A stretch of DNA of 64,000 nucleotides, taken from contig NZ_QFYQ01000001.1 of assembly GCF_003254475.1 (NCBI RefSeq), positions 2,480,001-2,544,000 on the forward strand, read 5' to 3'. Under the pieces are notes generated by a model, which was given only the letters and a program-made list of their open reading frames with translations, made no database searches and had not been told where the DNA came from. Source of the DNA: Phenylobacterium soli. GTDB lineage: Bacteria; Pseudomonadota; Alphaproteobacteria; Caulobacterales; Caulobacteraceae. A program made the position numbers and the translations under genes. Positions 25,633 through 37,250 of this stretch are shown in pieces (the first letter of the stretch is position 1; each line of letters opens with the position of its first letter).

Positions 25633-26586
25633 ATGGGTTCTGAAGTTCTGGATCGCAGCCTCGTGCTGGACGCCGTGCGCGTCGTCGAGATCGCGGCCAT
25701 CGCGGCCTACGACCTGGCGGGGCGGGGCGACGAGAAGGCGGCCGACCAGGCGGCGGTGGACGCCATGCGCACCGCCCTGAACGACCTCGACATCGACGGC
25801 GAGATCGTCATCGGCGAGGGCGAGCGCGATGAAGCGCCCATGCTCTACATCGGCGAGAAGGTGGGCCGCGGCGGCAAGACCAAGATCGACATCGCCCTCG
25901 ATCCGCTGGAAGGCACGACGCTCACGGCCAAGGCCATGGCCAACGCCCTGGCGGTGATGGCCTGGGCGCCCAAGGGCACCCTGCTCAACGCCCCCGACAC
26001 CTACATGGACAAGATCGCCTGCGGTCCGGGCTTCCCGGCGGGCGTCATCGACCTCGACAAGACCCCCGCCGAGAACGTCCAGGCGATCGCCAAGGCCAAG
26101 GGCGTGCAGCCCACGGACATCACCGTCTGCGTGCTCGACCGTCCGCGCCACGCCGAGATCATCGCCAGCCTGCGTGAGGTCGGCGCCCGCGTGCACCTGA
26201 TCACCGACGGCGACGTCGCCGGCGTCATCAACACCGCCGACCCGACCACGGGCATCGACATGTACGTCGGCCAGGGCGGCGCGCCCGAGGGCGTGCTGGC
26301 CTGCGCGGCGCTGAAGTGCGTCGGCGGCCAGTTCCAGGGGCGCCTGGTGTTCCGCAACGCCGACGAGCGCGCCCGCGCCGCCCGCGTCGGCATCACCGAC
26401 CTCGACAAGAAGTACGACCTGCACGAGATGGTTCGCGCCGACGCGATCTTCGCCGCCACGGGCGTGACCAAGGGCGCGCTGCTCGACGGCGTCACCTTCA
26501 AGGACGGCTTCGTCTGGACCCACACCCTGGTCATGAACTCCGCCACCCGCACGGTGCGCGAAGTTCGCATGAAGCGCCCGGTCTGA
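25633..26586 (+). CDS. glpX: Class II fructose-1,6-bisphosphatase
   Basis: Hydrolyses fructose-1,6-bisphosphate in gluconeogenesis. The 317-residue protein has the GlpX motifs GEIVIGEGERDEAPMLYIG, DIALDPLEGTTL, and PEGVLACAALKCVGGQFQG. Length and motifs match the class II enzyme, which requires Mn or Mg. It sits between hom and recJ, a conserved alphaproteobacterial order. In this lineage it may be the only fructose bisphosphatase, but that cannot be judged from one window. Confidence 0.96.
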   Translation: MGSEVLDRSLVLDAVRVVEIAAIAAYDLAGRGDEKAADQAAVDAMRTALNDLDIDGEIVIGEGERDEAPMLYIGEKVGRGGKTKIDIALDPLEGTTLTAKAMANALAVMAWAPKGTLLNAPDTYMDKIACGPGFPAGVIDLDKTPAENVQAIAKAKGVQPTDITVCVLDRPRHAEIIASLREVGARVHLITDGDVAGVINTADPTTGIDMYVGQGGAPEGVLACAALKCVGGQFQGRLVFRNADERARAARVGITDLDKKYDLHEMVRADAIFAATGVTKGALLDGVTFKDGFVWTHTLVMNSATRTVREVRMKRPV

Positions 26587-26730
26587 ATTCCTCCTTCCGA
26601 TCTTTCTCCCGCAAGGGTCGAAGAACGGGGGCGTACGTCCGAACCTGACGCAGGCTGCGGCTAATCCTCCGCGTGGCTGGCGACTCGTCGCCGGCAGGCC
26701 GATAGTGGCCCTTCGGTGCGAGGGGGCAGG

Positions 26731-28548
26731 GTGGCGGACGGCGCAGGACATCTCGACGGTTATCTCGGCGTCGGCCGGTCGCTCAGCGGCCGGGCCTGGC
26801 GCGAGCGCGCCGCCGACGCCGACACCGTGCGCCGCCATCAGCTCGCCCTCGGCCTCTCCGAGCCCCTGGCCCGCGCCCTGGCCGCCCGCGGCATCGCCGA
26901 CGGGGCGGGCGACACCTACCTCAATCCCACGCTCAAGGCGCTGTTCCCCGATCCGTCGAGCTTCGCCGACATGGACCGCGCCGCGGCCATCCTGGTGGAC
27001 GCGCTCGAGCGCAAGCGGCCGATGGTCGTCTTCGCCGACTACGACGTGGACGGCGCCTCCTCGGCCGCTCAGCTCGTCCGCTGGTTCCGCAGCCTCGGCC
27101 ACGAGCTGCCGATCTATGTCCCCGACCGCATCACCGAGGGCTACGGCCCGTCGCCCGCCGCCTTCCGCCGCCTGAAGTCCGAGGGGGCCGAGCTCGTCGT
27201 CACCGTCGACTGCGGGGCCGCCGCCCACGACGCGCTGGCCTGCGCCGCCGAGATCGGCCTCGAGGTGGTGGTGATCGACCACCACCTGATGCGCGGCGAG
27301 GAGATCCCCGCCGTCGCCGCCCTGGTGAACCCCAACCGCCCGGACTGCGTCTCCGGTCAGGGTCACCTGGCCGCGGCCGGCGTCACCTTCGTCCTCCTGG
27401 CGGCTCTGAACCGCGAGGCACGCCGCCGCGGCCTGTTCGGCGAGGACCGGGCCGAGCCCGACTTGCGCACCTGGCTCGACCTCGCCGCCATGGGCGCGAT
27501 CTGCGACGTCACCCAGCTCACCGGCTTCAACCGCGCCCTGGCCGCCCAGGGGCTGAAGGTGATGTCCGCCTGGCGCAATCCGGGCCTGAAGGCGCTGATG
27601 GACGTCGCCAAGGGGCAGGGGGCCGCCTCCACCTTCCACGTCGGCTTCATCCTCGGCCCGCGAATCAACGCCGGCGGCCGCATCGGCCGCGCCGACCTCG
27701 GCGCCCGGCTGCTCTCCACCGACGATCCGGAGGAGGCCGCCGCGCTCGCCACCGAGCTCGACGCCCTCAACGCCTCCCGCAAGGAGGTCGAGAAGGAGGT
27801 CCAGGAGGCCGCCGTGCGGATGATCGAACAAGCCTCCAACTTCGCCGACGCGCCCTGCCTGCTGGTCGCCCAGGACGACTGGCACCCGGGCGTCATCGGC
27901 ATCGTCGCCGGCCGGCTGCGCGAGCGCTACCGCAAGCCGGTGATCGTCGTCGGCGTCGACCGCGCCGCCAACGTCGGCAAGGGATCGGGGCGCTCCCAGC
28001 CGGGGGTGAACCTCGGCCGCGCGGTCCAGGCGGCCTACGACGAGGGCCTGCTGCTGGCCGGCGGCGGCCACGCCATGGCCGCCGGCCTCTCGGTGCGCCC
28101 TGACGCCATCCCGGAGCTGCGCGAGTTCCTCTGCGCCCGCCTCAAGGACGAGCAGGACGCCGCCGCCGCCGAGGACGGGCTGGAGATCGACGCCCTGGTC
28201 ACCACCCGCGCCTGCGACCGCGCCCTCTGGAGCGACTTCCAGCGCCTCGCCCCCTTCGGCCCGGGCAACCCCGAGCCGCTGTTCGCCGCCGCCAACGTCC
28301 GGGTCGAGCGGCCCATGGCGCTGAAGGGCGGCCACGTGCGCTGCACCCTGACCGACGGTTCGGGCGGCAAGCTCAAGGCCGTGGCCTGGCGGATGGGCGA
28401 CACCGAGGCCGGCCGCCGCCTCCTCCAGGAGGGTGGGGCGGTGCATGTCGTGGGGCGTCTGAAGCCGGACGACTGGCAGGGTCGTCAGGGCGTTGAACTG
28501 GAGATCGAGGACGTCGCCGACCCGCGCCGGATCGAGCTCTCGAATTAA
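26731..28548 (+). CDS. recJ: Single-stranded-DNA-specific exonuclease RecJ
   Basis: 5'-3' single-strand exonuclease of recombination and mismatch repair. The 605-residue protein has the DHH-family motifs: VFADYDVDGASS (motif I), VTVDCGA, VVIDHHL (the DHH motif), then the DHHA1 part with GGGHAMAAGLSV and FGPGNPEPLF. Candidate starts are GTG at 26716 and 26731; the latter gives the normal lead to YLGVGRSLSGRAWRER. The 145 nt between glpX and recJ hold nothing I recognise. Followed by tRNA-Glu. Confidence 0.95.
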   Translation: MADGAGHLDGYLGVGRSLSGRAWRERAADADTVRRHQLALGLSEPLARALAARGIADGAGDTYLNPTLKALFPDPSSFADMDRAAAILVDALERKRPMVVFADYDVDGASSAAQLVRWFRSLGHELPIYVPDRITEGYGPSPAAFRRLKSEGAELVVTVDCGAAAHDALACAAEIGLEVVVIDHHLMRGEEIPAVAALVNPNRPDCVSGQGHLAAAGVTFVLLAALNREARRRGLFGEDRAEPDLRTWLDLAAMGAICDVTQLTGFNRALAAQGLKVMSAWRNPGLKALMDVAKGQGAASTFHVGFILGPRINAGGRIGRADLGARLLSTDDPEEAAALATELDALNASRKEVEKEVQEAAVRMIEQASNFADAPCLLVAQDDWHPGVIGIVAGRLRERYRKPVIVVGVDRAANVGKGSGRSQPGVNLGRAVQAAYDEGLLLAGGGHAMAAGLSVRPDAIPELREFLCARLKDEQDAAAAEDGLEIDALVTTRACDRALWSDFQRLAPFGPGNPEPLFAAANVRVERPMALKGGHVRCTLTDGSGGKLKAVAWRMGDTEAGRRLLQEGGAVHVVGRLKPDDWQGRQGVELEIEDVADPRRIELSN

Positions 28549-28610
28549 GCCTCGCAGGGGGTCTTGCGCCCCTCCGGGAAGGCCGATATAGAGCCGCCCT
28601 CGCGTCACGC

Positions 28611-28685
28611 GGTCCCTTCGTCTATCGGTTAGGACGTCAGGTTTTCAACCTGAAAAGAGGGGTTCGACTCCCCTAGGGACTGCCA
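28611..28685 (+). tRNA. tRNA-Glu (anticodon TTC)
   Basis: 75-nt cloverleaf beginning GGTCCCT and ending AGGGACT-G-CCA, CCA encoded. The anticodon arm TCAGG-TTTTCAA-CCTGA has anticodon TTC. The T arm contains GGTTCGACTCC. The first acceptor pair is G-U. An intrinsic terminator follows after 10 nt. Confidence 0.96.
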
Positions 28686-28695
28686 CGCGATCCTC

Positions 28696-28730
28696 AAAAG
28701 GCAGCTGTCTCTCCGGCAGGCTGCCTTTTT
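28696..28730 (+). terminator. Intrinsic terminator after tRNA-Glu
   Basis: AAAAGGCAGC (28696-28705) pairs perfectly with GCTGCCTTTT (28720-28729), with a 14-nt loop and a 3' T-run of five. It probably ends the tRNA-Glu transcript and could also terminate recJ readthrough. Confidence 0.85.
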
Positions 28731-28810
28731 GCGCACCTGAAATTCCGATTGACGCGCCTCTCCTTACGAGAACAGTGTTATACTTGGCCAAGTAGTCGGC
28801 CGAGGGGCAG

Positions 28811-29392
28811 ATGGCGGGTTACGAATTCGACCAGGTGGAAGCGGTTGCGATCGCGCTGCGCATCACCGGGCGCGTCAAGTGGTTCGACGCAGGGAAGGGC
28901 TATGGGTTCGTCGTTCCTGACGATCCCAGCCAGACCGATCTGAAGGACGTGCTGCTGCACGTCACCTCGCTGCGCAATTGCGGGCGCGAGCACGCCCTCG
29001 AGGGCTCCCTCATTACCTGCGACGTGGTCCGCCGGCCCAAGGGCTGGCAGGTTTCTGAGGTCGTCGACCTCGACGAGAGCGTCGCCACTCCGCCGGCCGA
29101 GCGTCGGCCGCGCGAGCCGCGCGACGGCGTCGCCCTCGGCGCCCGCCCGGCGCGCCGTCCCCTGCAGGCCACCGGTCCCAGCGAGCGGGCCAAGGTGAAG
29201 TGGTTCAACCGCACCAAGGGCTACGGCTTCGTGGTGCGCGACAACGAGCCCGGCGACATCTTCGTGCACATCGAGACTCTGCGCCGCGCCGGCATGGAGG
29301 ACCTCCAGCCGGGCGAGGACGTGGTGGTGCGCTTCGCCGAGGGGCCCAAGGGTCTTGTTGTCGCCGAGATCGCGGCGTCTGATCTCGACTGA
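28811..29392 (+). CDS. Double cold-shock domain protein
   Basis: Single-stranded nucleic-acid-binding protein with two cold-shock domains in 193 residues. The first begins [17 protein letters not shown] near residue 22 and has [10 protein letters not shown] linker rich in Arg and Pro (about 92-125) follows. The second domain has [17 protein letters not shown] and DIFVHIETL. The second domain keeps the canonical RNP1 and RNP2 motifs, while the first has diverged in RNP2 (LLHV). Duplicated cold-shock proteins of this size occur in Caulobacter. An AT-rich TTATACT stretch at about 28778 may be part of the promoter. Confidence 0.93.
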   Translation: MAGYEFDQVEAVAIALRITGRVKWFDAGKGYGFVVPDDPSQTDLKDVLLHVTSLRNCGREHALEGSLITCDVVRRPKGWQVSEVVDLDESVATPPAERRPREPRDGVALGARPARRPLQATGPSERAKVKWFNRTKGYGFVVRDNEPGDIFVHIETLRRAGMEDLQPGEDVVVRFAEGPKGLVVAEIAASDLD

Positions 29393-29417
29393 GATTCGCG
29401 CCCGCTCGGAGCCTTCC

Positions 29418-29942
29418 TTGCCCCATCGATCCGTGACCGGCCGGCGTCCGTGGCTGGCGCTTGGCCTCGTCCTGGCCCTCACGGCGCCCGCCGCCACCGC
29501 CGCCCATGCCGAGATCGGCCGCCAGGGCCCCGGCCGCTGCGTCGGCCAGCCGGTGCTGAAGCCCCTGCAGCCGCTGGTCATCCGCACCGCGCGCGGGCCG
29601 GCCCGGTTCCTCGTCGAGATGGCCGACACGCCCCGAAAGCGCGAGTTCGGCCTGATGTGCCGCAAGCACCTCGCCGCCGACCGCGGCATGCTGTTCGACT
29701 TCCAGGTCCCCTCGGACGACGTCGCCTTCTGGATGCGCAACACCCTCATCGGCCTCGACATCGTCTACATCCGTCCCGACGGCACGATCCTCTCGATCGC
29801 CCGCGACGCCCGGCCGCTGGACGAGACGCCGATCGCCGCCGGCGGCACGATCCGCGCCGTGCTGGAGCTGCGCGCCGGCCGCGCCGCCGAGCTCGGCCTG
29901 CGCCCCGGCGACCGCATCGAGCACCGGATCTTCCCCCGGTGA
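29418..29942 (+). CDS. DUF192 family exported protein
   Basis: The 174-residue product has a signal peptide (WLALGLVLALTAPAATAAHA) and a DUF192 beta-barrel domain: FLVEMADTPRKREFGLMCRK, GMLFDF, VAFWMRNTLIGLDIVYI and VLELRAGRAAELGLRPGD. The family is widespread and of unknown function; the conserved surface Met/Trp patch suggests ligand binding. The start is TTG at 29418, supported by GGAG six nt upstream; a GTG at 29433 is possible. It overlaps the thioesterase gene by 4 nt. Confidence 0.87.
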   Translation: MPHRSVTGRRPWLALGLVLALTAPAATAAHAEIGRQGPGRCVGQPVLKPLQPLVIRTARGPARFLVEMADTPRKREFGLMCRKHLAADRGMLFDFQVPSDDVAFWMRNTLIGLDIVYIRPDGTILSIARDARPLDETPIAAGGTIRAVLELRAGRAAELGLRPGDRIEHRIFPR

Positions 29943-30373
29943 GCGCCGACGCCGAACAGATCCCGCCGCCGCCCGAAGGTTTCGTGAAGGCCGAGGGGCG
30001 GGGGCTCTTCTCCACCCACAACGGCCCCTATTTCCACCGCCTCTCCTACGGCCCCCTGGTCGAGCAGGCCTTCTGGTCGCTGCCGCGCCACTGCAACGGC
30101 GTCGGCATCGTCCACGGCGGCATGCTCTCGGCGTTCATGGACGGGGTGCTGGCCGGGGCGGTCTGGAAGGGCGCCCGGAAGCGGGCGGTGACCATCCACC
30201 TCTCCATCGACTTCCTGCACATGGCCCGGGCCGGCGACTGGATCCACGGCGAGGCCCGGCTGACCCGCGCCACGCGTGACGTCGCCTTCGCCGAGGGCCG
30301 CGCCTATGTCGGGACCCACGACGTGGTCCGCGCCTCCGGCGTGTTCAAACTGATGGGCGATTCCCGGCCCTAG
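29939..30373 (+). CDS. PaaI-type hotdog thioesterase family protein
   Basis: The 144-residue product is a single hotdog domain with the conserved HGGMLSAFMDGVLAGAV helix and the strand region VTIHLSIDFLHMARAGDWI. These proteins hydrolyse acyl- or aryl-CoA esters. The GTG start overlaps the DUF192 stop (GTGA), so the two genes are coupled. The CoA substrate cannot be read. The TAG stop lies in a CTAG shared with a possible small gene on the other strand. Confidence 0.85.
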   Translation: MSADAEQIPPPPEGFVKAEGRGLFSTHNGPYFHRLSYGPLVEQAFWSLPRHCNGVGIVHGGMLSAFMDGVLAGAVWKGARKRAVTIHLSIDFLHMARAGDWIHGEARLTRATRDVAFAEGRAYVGTHDVVRASGVFKLMGDSRP

Positions 30374-30522
30374 CCGCCGACGGCGAGCCTGGCGATCAGG
30401 CTCGCGCCGGCGACCATGCCGGCGGCGATCAGCGCCAGCCGCACCCGCTCGCCGTGCTCGTCCCAGAACTTCGCCCGCGCGCGCTTCTTCCGCTGCGCGG
30501 TTCTCAAGCGCCGTTCGCCCAT
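30370..30522 (-). CDS. Possible 50-residue membrane protein
   Basis: A short reading frame from ATG at 30522 to TAG at 30372-30370. The product begins with a very basic stretch (MGERRLRTAQRKKRARAKFW), then DEHGERV, then one hydrophobic helix (LALIAAGMVAGASLIARLAV). This positive-inside single-helix design is that of a real small inner-membrane protein. The stop codon sits exactly in a CTAG shared with the convergent thioesterase, a pattern seen at other genuine gene pairs here. No ribosome-binding site stands out, and no homologue was checked. Confidence 0.45.
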   Translation of the reverse strand: MGERRLRTAQRKKRARAKFWDEHGERVRLALIAAGMVAGASLIARLAVGG

Positions 30523-30650
30523 GCTTCGCCCGCCCCCAGGCTATGTCGTCTGGCCGACACAATGCGGCGCCGCCGGCGCGCCTGTCCACTGCCGCCGCGC
30601 CGGTTTGCGCTTGGCCGAAAAGGCCTATATCGCAGGCCGTCCGGCGAGAT

Positions 30651-30727
30651 CGGGGCGTAGCGCAGTCTGGTAGCGCATCTGCTTTGGGAGCAGAGGGTCG
30701 CAGGTTCAAATCCTGCCGCCCCGACCA
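30651..30727 (+). tRNA. tRNA-Pro (anticodon TGG)
   Basis: 77-nt cloverleaf starting CGGGGCG and ending CGCCCCG-A-CCA with encoded CCA. The anticodon arm TCTGC-TTTGGGA-GCAGA has anticodon TGG. The T arm contains GGTTCAAATCC. It complements the GGG-anticodon proline tRNA at 12437. Confidence 0.96.
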
Positions 30728-30818
30728 TCGCTGAAGAGGCCGCCTCTGGAAACCGCGCCGCGGTCTCTGCTAAGTGGGCGTCGCCTGGGGGAATCTCCGG
30801 CGAGATTTGGGATCAGAC

Positions 30819-31127
30819 ATGCTCGCGCGCATCTTCCGCCCCGCCAAGACCGCCATGCAGTCCGGCAAGGCCAAGAGCCAGGACTGGGTGCTGGAGTTCG
30901 AGCCGCGCGAGGCCAGACGTCCCGATCCGCTGATGGGCTGGACCCAGACCGGCGACACCGCCTCCAGCCAGGTGCGGCTCTCGTTCGAGACCAGGGACGA
31001 GGCGATCCGCTACGCCGACCACCACGGCATCGCCTTCCAGCTGATCGACCCCAAGCCCGCGAAGCGGATCATCAAGGCCTACGCCGACAACTTCGCGTTC
31101 GGCCGCAAGCAGCCCTGGACGCACTGA
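30819..31127 (+). CDS. NDUFS4-like NADH dehydrogenase (complex I) accessory subunit
   Basis: The 102-residue product belongs to the ETC complex I subunit family related to mitochondrial NDUFS4 (the 18-kDa AQDQ subunit). It starts ARIFRPAKTAMQSGKAKS, continues WVLEFEP, has the MGWTQTGDTASSQVRLSF segment, and ends with the KAYADNFAFGRKQPWTH tail. These accessory subunits are a feature of alphaproteobacterial complex I. It lies between two tRNA genes, only 11 nt before tRNA-Arg. I chose the ATG at 30819. Confidence 0.92.
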   Translation: MLARIFRPAKTAMQSGKAKSQDWVLEFEPREARRPDPLMGWTQTGDTASSQVRLSFETRDEAIRYADHHGIAFQLIDPKPAKRIIKAYADNFAFGRKQPWTH

Positions 31128-31138
31128 GTCCGGGTCGT

Positions 31139-31215
31139 GCGCCCGTAGCTCAACCGGATAGAGCATCCGCCTTCTAAGCGGACGGTTGCAGGTTCGAGTC
31201 CTGCCGGGCGCGCCA
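31139..31215 (+). tRNA. tRNA-Arg (anticodon TCT)
   Basis: 77-nt cloverleaf from GCGCCCG to CGGGCGC-G-CCA with encoded CCA. The anticodon arm TCCGC-CTTCTAA-GCGGA has anticodon TCT, reading AGA/AGG, which are rare codons in a genome of this GC content. It ends 19 nt from the convergent ABC transporter gene. No integrase or repeated 3' end is seen nearby. Confidence 0.96.
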
Positions 31216-31234
31216 ATTCCGAGGGCCTCGGCGT

Positions 31235-32989
<1,755 letters not shown>

Positions 32990-33108
32990 GGATCCAGGTC
33001 GGCGAACCGCGGCGCGCGGCGCGCCGAATGTGGGCCAGCCGACATCCGGGCCCAATGACCTCAGCCGTCCGGAAGGCTGCGGCCTGTTGAAGCATGGCCG
33101 CTCGCCGG

Positions 33109-33951
33109 CTAGGTCGGCGTGCGGTCCGCCGCGAGCCGGAACACCGCGTCGGCGCGCGGCGGCATCTCCTCGAGAATCCAGCGTGTCAGCCGCTCGTAGT
33201 GGGCGACGAAGCGGCCGATCTGGCCCGGCGCCATGCCGCCGCCGGTGCGCTCGCGCAGCTTGGCCTCCTGCTCCTCGCGCCAGGCGGCCACGGTCTCGAA
33301 CCCCGGCGCGGCGAGCAGCGCCAGCCGGTCGAGGCGGGCGAACAGCGGGGCGTAGGCGCCGGCGAGCGCCGTGTTGACGAAGCCGCGCCAGCGGCCGTCC
33401 GGGTCCTCGTCGCGCTCCAGGGCGTTCACCGGCGCCGCCAACGCCTCTTGGGGCTGTGGCCGCGCCCCGACGCACCAGCCCTCGAACAGCACCACGTCCA
33501 CCGGACCCTGCGCCACGTCCCAGTCGGCCGCCGGCCTGCGCTCGTCGGCGGCCTTGTCGAAGCGGGGCAGGGGAACAGGGCCCGCCCGCGCCAGCGCCGC
33601 CAGCGTCGCCACGCCCAGCGCCGGATCGTGCGTTCCCGGCGGGCCGCGGGTGATCAGCAGCGGATGGACCTCATGCGCCAGGCGGGCGCGCTCGGCCCGC
33701 GGCAGGTAGAGGTCATCCAGCGACAGCACCGCGGCGCTCAGCCCATCCTCCGCCAGCAGCGCCTTGACCGCCATGGCCAGGGTCGACTTGCCCGAGCCCT
33801 GCGCGCCGCAGATCCCGACCACGACGCTGCGGCCGTTCGCCCGCCGCGCCTCGGCCGCCGTCGCGGCCAGCGGCCGCGCCACGCGCTCCACTGTTTCGCG
33901 GTAGCGGTCGGGAAGGCCCTCCGCGGCCAGGAAGTCGTCGAGCCAGGCCAT
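33109..33951 (-). CDS. P-loop kinase, probable D-glycerate 3-kinase
   Basis: The 280-residue product has the Walker A GICGAQGSGKST at about 50, the LSLDDLYLPRAERARLA segment with the substrate-loop Asp pair, GPPGTHDP, and FEGWCVGARP. This set matches the GLYK/YggC family related to uridine kinase and plant glycerate kinase, which phosphorylates D-glycerate in the C2 salvage path. No other glycerate-pathway gene is adjacent, so the substrate is inferred from family. The ATG at 33951 gives the start MAWLDDFLAAEGLP. Confidence 0.82.
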   Translation of the reverse strand: MAWLDDFLAAEGLPDRYRETVERVARPLAATAAEARRANGRSVVVGICGAQGSGKSTLAMAVKALLAEDGLSAAVLSLDDLYLPRAERARLAHEVHPLLITRGPPGTHDPALGVATLAALARAGPVPLPRFDKAADERRPAADWDVAQGPVDVVLFEGWCVGARPQPQEALAAPVNALERDEDPDGRWRGFVNTALAGAYAPLFARLDRLALLAAPGFETVAAWREEQEAKLRERTGGGMAPGQIGRFVAHYERLTRWILEEMPPRADAVFRLAADRTPT

Positions 33952-33991
33952 CCGCCCCCAAACGCCCGCCGGGCCTCGGGGGGCGTGCGCA

Positions 33992-34999
<1,008 letters not shown>

Positions 35000-35075
35000 G
35001 GTGTCACCCTCTGGCTTCGTCTGCCGCGCAATCGCCCGGCCGCCTCGAAGGTTCCGTATGCTCGGGCGGCCGGGG

Positions 35076-36248
35076 CTAGCCCACCGCCTCGGCGTAGACG
35101 CTGAGCGCCTGGCGCAGGTCGGCCATCAGGTCCTGCGGATTTTCCAGCCCGACGTGCAGGCGGATCATCGGCCCGCCGTAGTCGCGCTTGAAACTGCGCG
35201 TCTTGAACTGCGGGTCGCAGTGGATCGCCAGGCTCTCGAACCCGCCCCAGGAGAAGCCGAGGCCGAACAGCTCCAGGGCGTCCAGGAAGGCGTCGACCGC
35301 CGCCTGGGATCCCGGCTTCAGCACGAACGAGAACAGGCCGCAGGCGCCGGTGTAGTCGCGCGCCCACAGGGCGTGGTCCGGGCTCTCCGGCAGGCCGGGA
35401 TGGATCACCCGCGCGACCTCGGGCTGCAGCATCAGCCAGCGGGCGACGTCCAGCCCGCTCTCGGCATGCCGCGCCATGCGGACGGGGAGGGTCCGCAGGC
35501 CGCGCAGCATCTGGTAGGCGTCCTCCGGCGAGACCGCCCAGCCCATGTTCAGCACCCCGTCGTTGAGGGCGCGGACGATCGCCGGGTCCCGCGCCGCGGC
35601 CGAGCCCATGAACACGTCCGAATGGCCGCCGACGTACTTGGTCAGCGCCTGGATCGAGATGTCGACGCCGTGCTCCAGCGGCTTGTAGGTCAGGCCTGCG
35701 CCCCAGGTGTTGTCGGCGGCCGTCAGGATCTTGCGCCCGGCGGCCAGCTTCGCCACCGCCGCCATGTCCTGCATCTCGAAGCTCAACGAGCCCGGGCTCT
35801 CCATCAGGATCAGCCGCGTCGCCGCCGAGGCCCCGCCGACCAGGGTCTCGGGCGGCGTCGCCGGGTCGTAGTAGGTGGTCGTCACGCCGAAGGGCTTCAG
35901 CACCTTGTCGCAGAACCGCCGGGTGGGCTTGTAGACCGTGTCGGTGACGAGGATCTCGTCCCCGGCCTTCAGCACGGCGAGCAGGGCGCCGGTCAGGGCC
36001 GCAACGCCCGACGGATAGAGCGCCACGCCCACGGCGCCCTCCAGCACCGCCAGGCCTTCCTTCAGCGCCTCGTGCGCCGCCAGGCCCTGCCGGCCGTAGG
36101 TGATGTAGTTGTCGTCGTCGTAGAGGGCCGCCGCATTGGGCAGCAGCACGGTCGAGCCCTTCTGGATCGGCGGAGCGACCGTCTTGACCAGCTCCTTCTG
36201 CGCGCCGTGCGCGGCGCCCGCGCGGATCAGTCGGGTTTCCTCGGCCAT
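35076..36248 (-). CDS. metC: Cystathionine beta-lyase
   Basis: PLP enzyme of the Cys/Met metabolism family that splits cystathionine to homocysteine, pyruvate and ammonia. The 390-residue protein has YITYGRQGLAAHEALKEGLA, SGVAALTGAL, the cofactor Asp in TAADNTWGAG, and the Schiff-base Lys204 in ALTKYVGGHSD. The C-terminus with LHVGLENPQDLMADL is typical of MetC. It clusters with sseA and cysK on the same strand, making this a sulfur amino-acid region. Confidence 0.94.
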   Translation of the reverse strand: MAEETRLIRAGAAHGAQKELVKTVAPPIQKGSTVLLPNAAALYDDDNYITYGRQGLAAHEALKEGLAVLEGAVGVALYPSGVAALTGALLAVLKAGDEILVTDTVYKPTRRFCDKVLKPFGVTTTYYDPATPPETLVGGASAATRLILMESPGSLSFEMQDMAAVAKLAAGRKILTAADNTWGAGLTYKPLEHGVDISIQALTKYVGGHSDVFMGSAAARDPAIVRALNDGVLNMGWAVSPEDAYQMLRGLRTLPVRMARHAESGLDVARWLMLQPEVARVIHPGLPESPDHALWARDYTGACGLFSFVLKPGSQAAVDAFLDALELFGLGFSWGGFESLAIHCDPQFKTRSFKRDYGGPMIRLHVGLENPQDLMADLRQALSVYAEAVG

Positions 36249-36279
36249 GGCGCACTTAGAGCCCGCCGGGCGGCGGCTT

Positions 36280-37248
36280 TCAAGGCGCGGCCGGCGCTAT
36301 CCGCGCCAGCACCGCGGCGATGACCGGCTCCCAGTCGCCGGCCTTGGGTTGCCGGAACAGCCGCGCGCTCGGATACCAAGGCGAGTCCGTGCGCTCCGAC
36401 ATCCAGCGCCAGTCGCCGTTCTCCGCCGGCAGCAGCACCCACACCGGCTTGCCCATCGCCCCGGCCAGATGCGCCACCGAGGTGTCCACCGCGATGACCG
36501 TCGACAGGCTGGCGATGATCTCGGCGGTGTCGGCGAAATCCCGCGCGCCCGTATCCTCTGGATGAAGGCTGCGCGCGCCGGCCGCCAGCAGACGCGCGGC
36601 CATCGCGTCGGGCAGAGAGCGCGCCTGGTCGTTGTGGTGCTTGGGATCGCCACGCCAGGCGAGGCCGAAGCCCTGGCCCGATATCTCGCCTCGTCCCGGG
36701 CTGTCGGCCGTGGCGCGCAGATAGGGCGCGGCGGGCAGGCTCTCCTGCGTCGTACCCAGCCGTCCGGGGATCGACCCGGGCATGATCCAGAAGTCGTGCC
36801 GCGGAATGCTCACCTGGCCCTCGGCGACGAGGATCCGCGCCGGCAGCTCGGCGAACAGCCGCGCCAGGGCGGGCGGAACGAGGATCGACACCTGCGCCCC
36901 GCGCGCCGCCAGTTCGGGCGCGAAGCGGGCGAACATGATCTGGTCGCCATAGCCCTGCTCGGTCCAGATCAGGATCGACTTTCCCGCCAGCGGTTCGCCC
37001 TGCCACTCCGGGAAGGAGAGGGTCGGCCTCGGCACCCGGCCGGCGGTGCGCGTGAAGCGGAGGTCGTAGAGCGGGAAGCCGCGCCCGTAGTCGCCGCAGC
37101 CCAGCAGGGCGAGCGCCAGGTTTTCCTGCGCGATCGCGAGGTCCGGCCGGGACCGGAGAATCTCTTCGTAGATACGGACTGCCGCGGCGTAGTTCCCGCG
37201 GCGCTGGAGGGCGACCGCCTCGCGGAACCGCGCCTCGACGGGATCCAC
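36280..37248 (-). CDS. TPR-domain glycosyltransferase (GT9/GT41-like)
   Basis: The 322-residue product begins with one and a half to two TPR units (ARFREAVALQRRGNYAAAV, then LAIAQENLALALLGCGDYGR). A GT-B-like domain with ILIWTEQGYGDQIMFARFAP and the C-terminal VIAVDTSVAHLAGAMGKPVW follows, the hallmark of TPR-linked GT9-type proteins. The GTG start lies 2 nt after the sseA stop, so they are probably co-transcribed. Such proteins may glycosylate surface polysaccharide or proteins. The donor and acceptor are unknown. Confidence 0.85.
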   Translation of the reverse strand: MDPVEARFREAVALQRRGNYAAAVRIYEEILRSRPDLAIAQENLALALLGCGDYGRGFPLYDLRFTRTAGRVPRPTLSFPEWQGEPLAGKSILIWTEQGYGDQIMFARFAPELAARGAQVSILVPPALARLFAELPARILVAEGQVSIPRHDFWIMPGSIPGRLGTTQESLPAAPYLRATADSPGRGEISGQGFGLAWRGDPKHHNDQARSLPDAMAARLLAAGARSLHPEDTGARDFADTAEIIASLSTVIAVDTSVAHLAGAMGKPVWVLLPAENGDWRWMSERTDSPWYPSARLFRQPKAGDWEPVIAAVLARIAPAAP

Positions 37249-37250
37249 CT

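Noticed and set aside
25336..28608. A 1090-codon minus-strand frame opposite glpX and recJ
   Set aside because: Composition is the mirror of the coding strand, and both true genes are strongly conserved.
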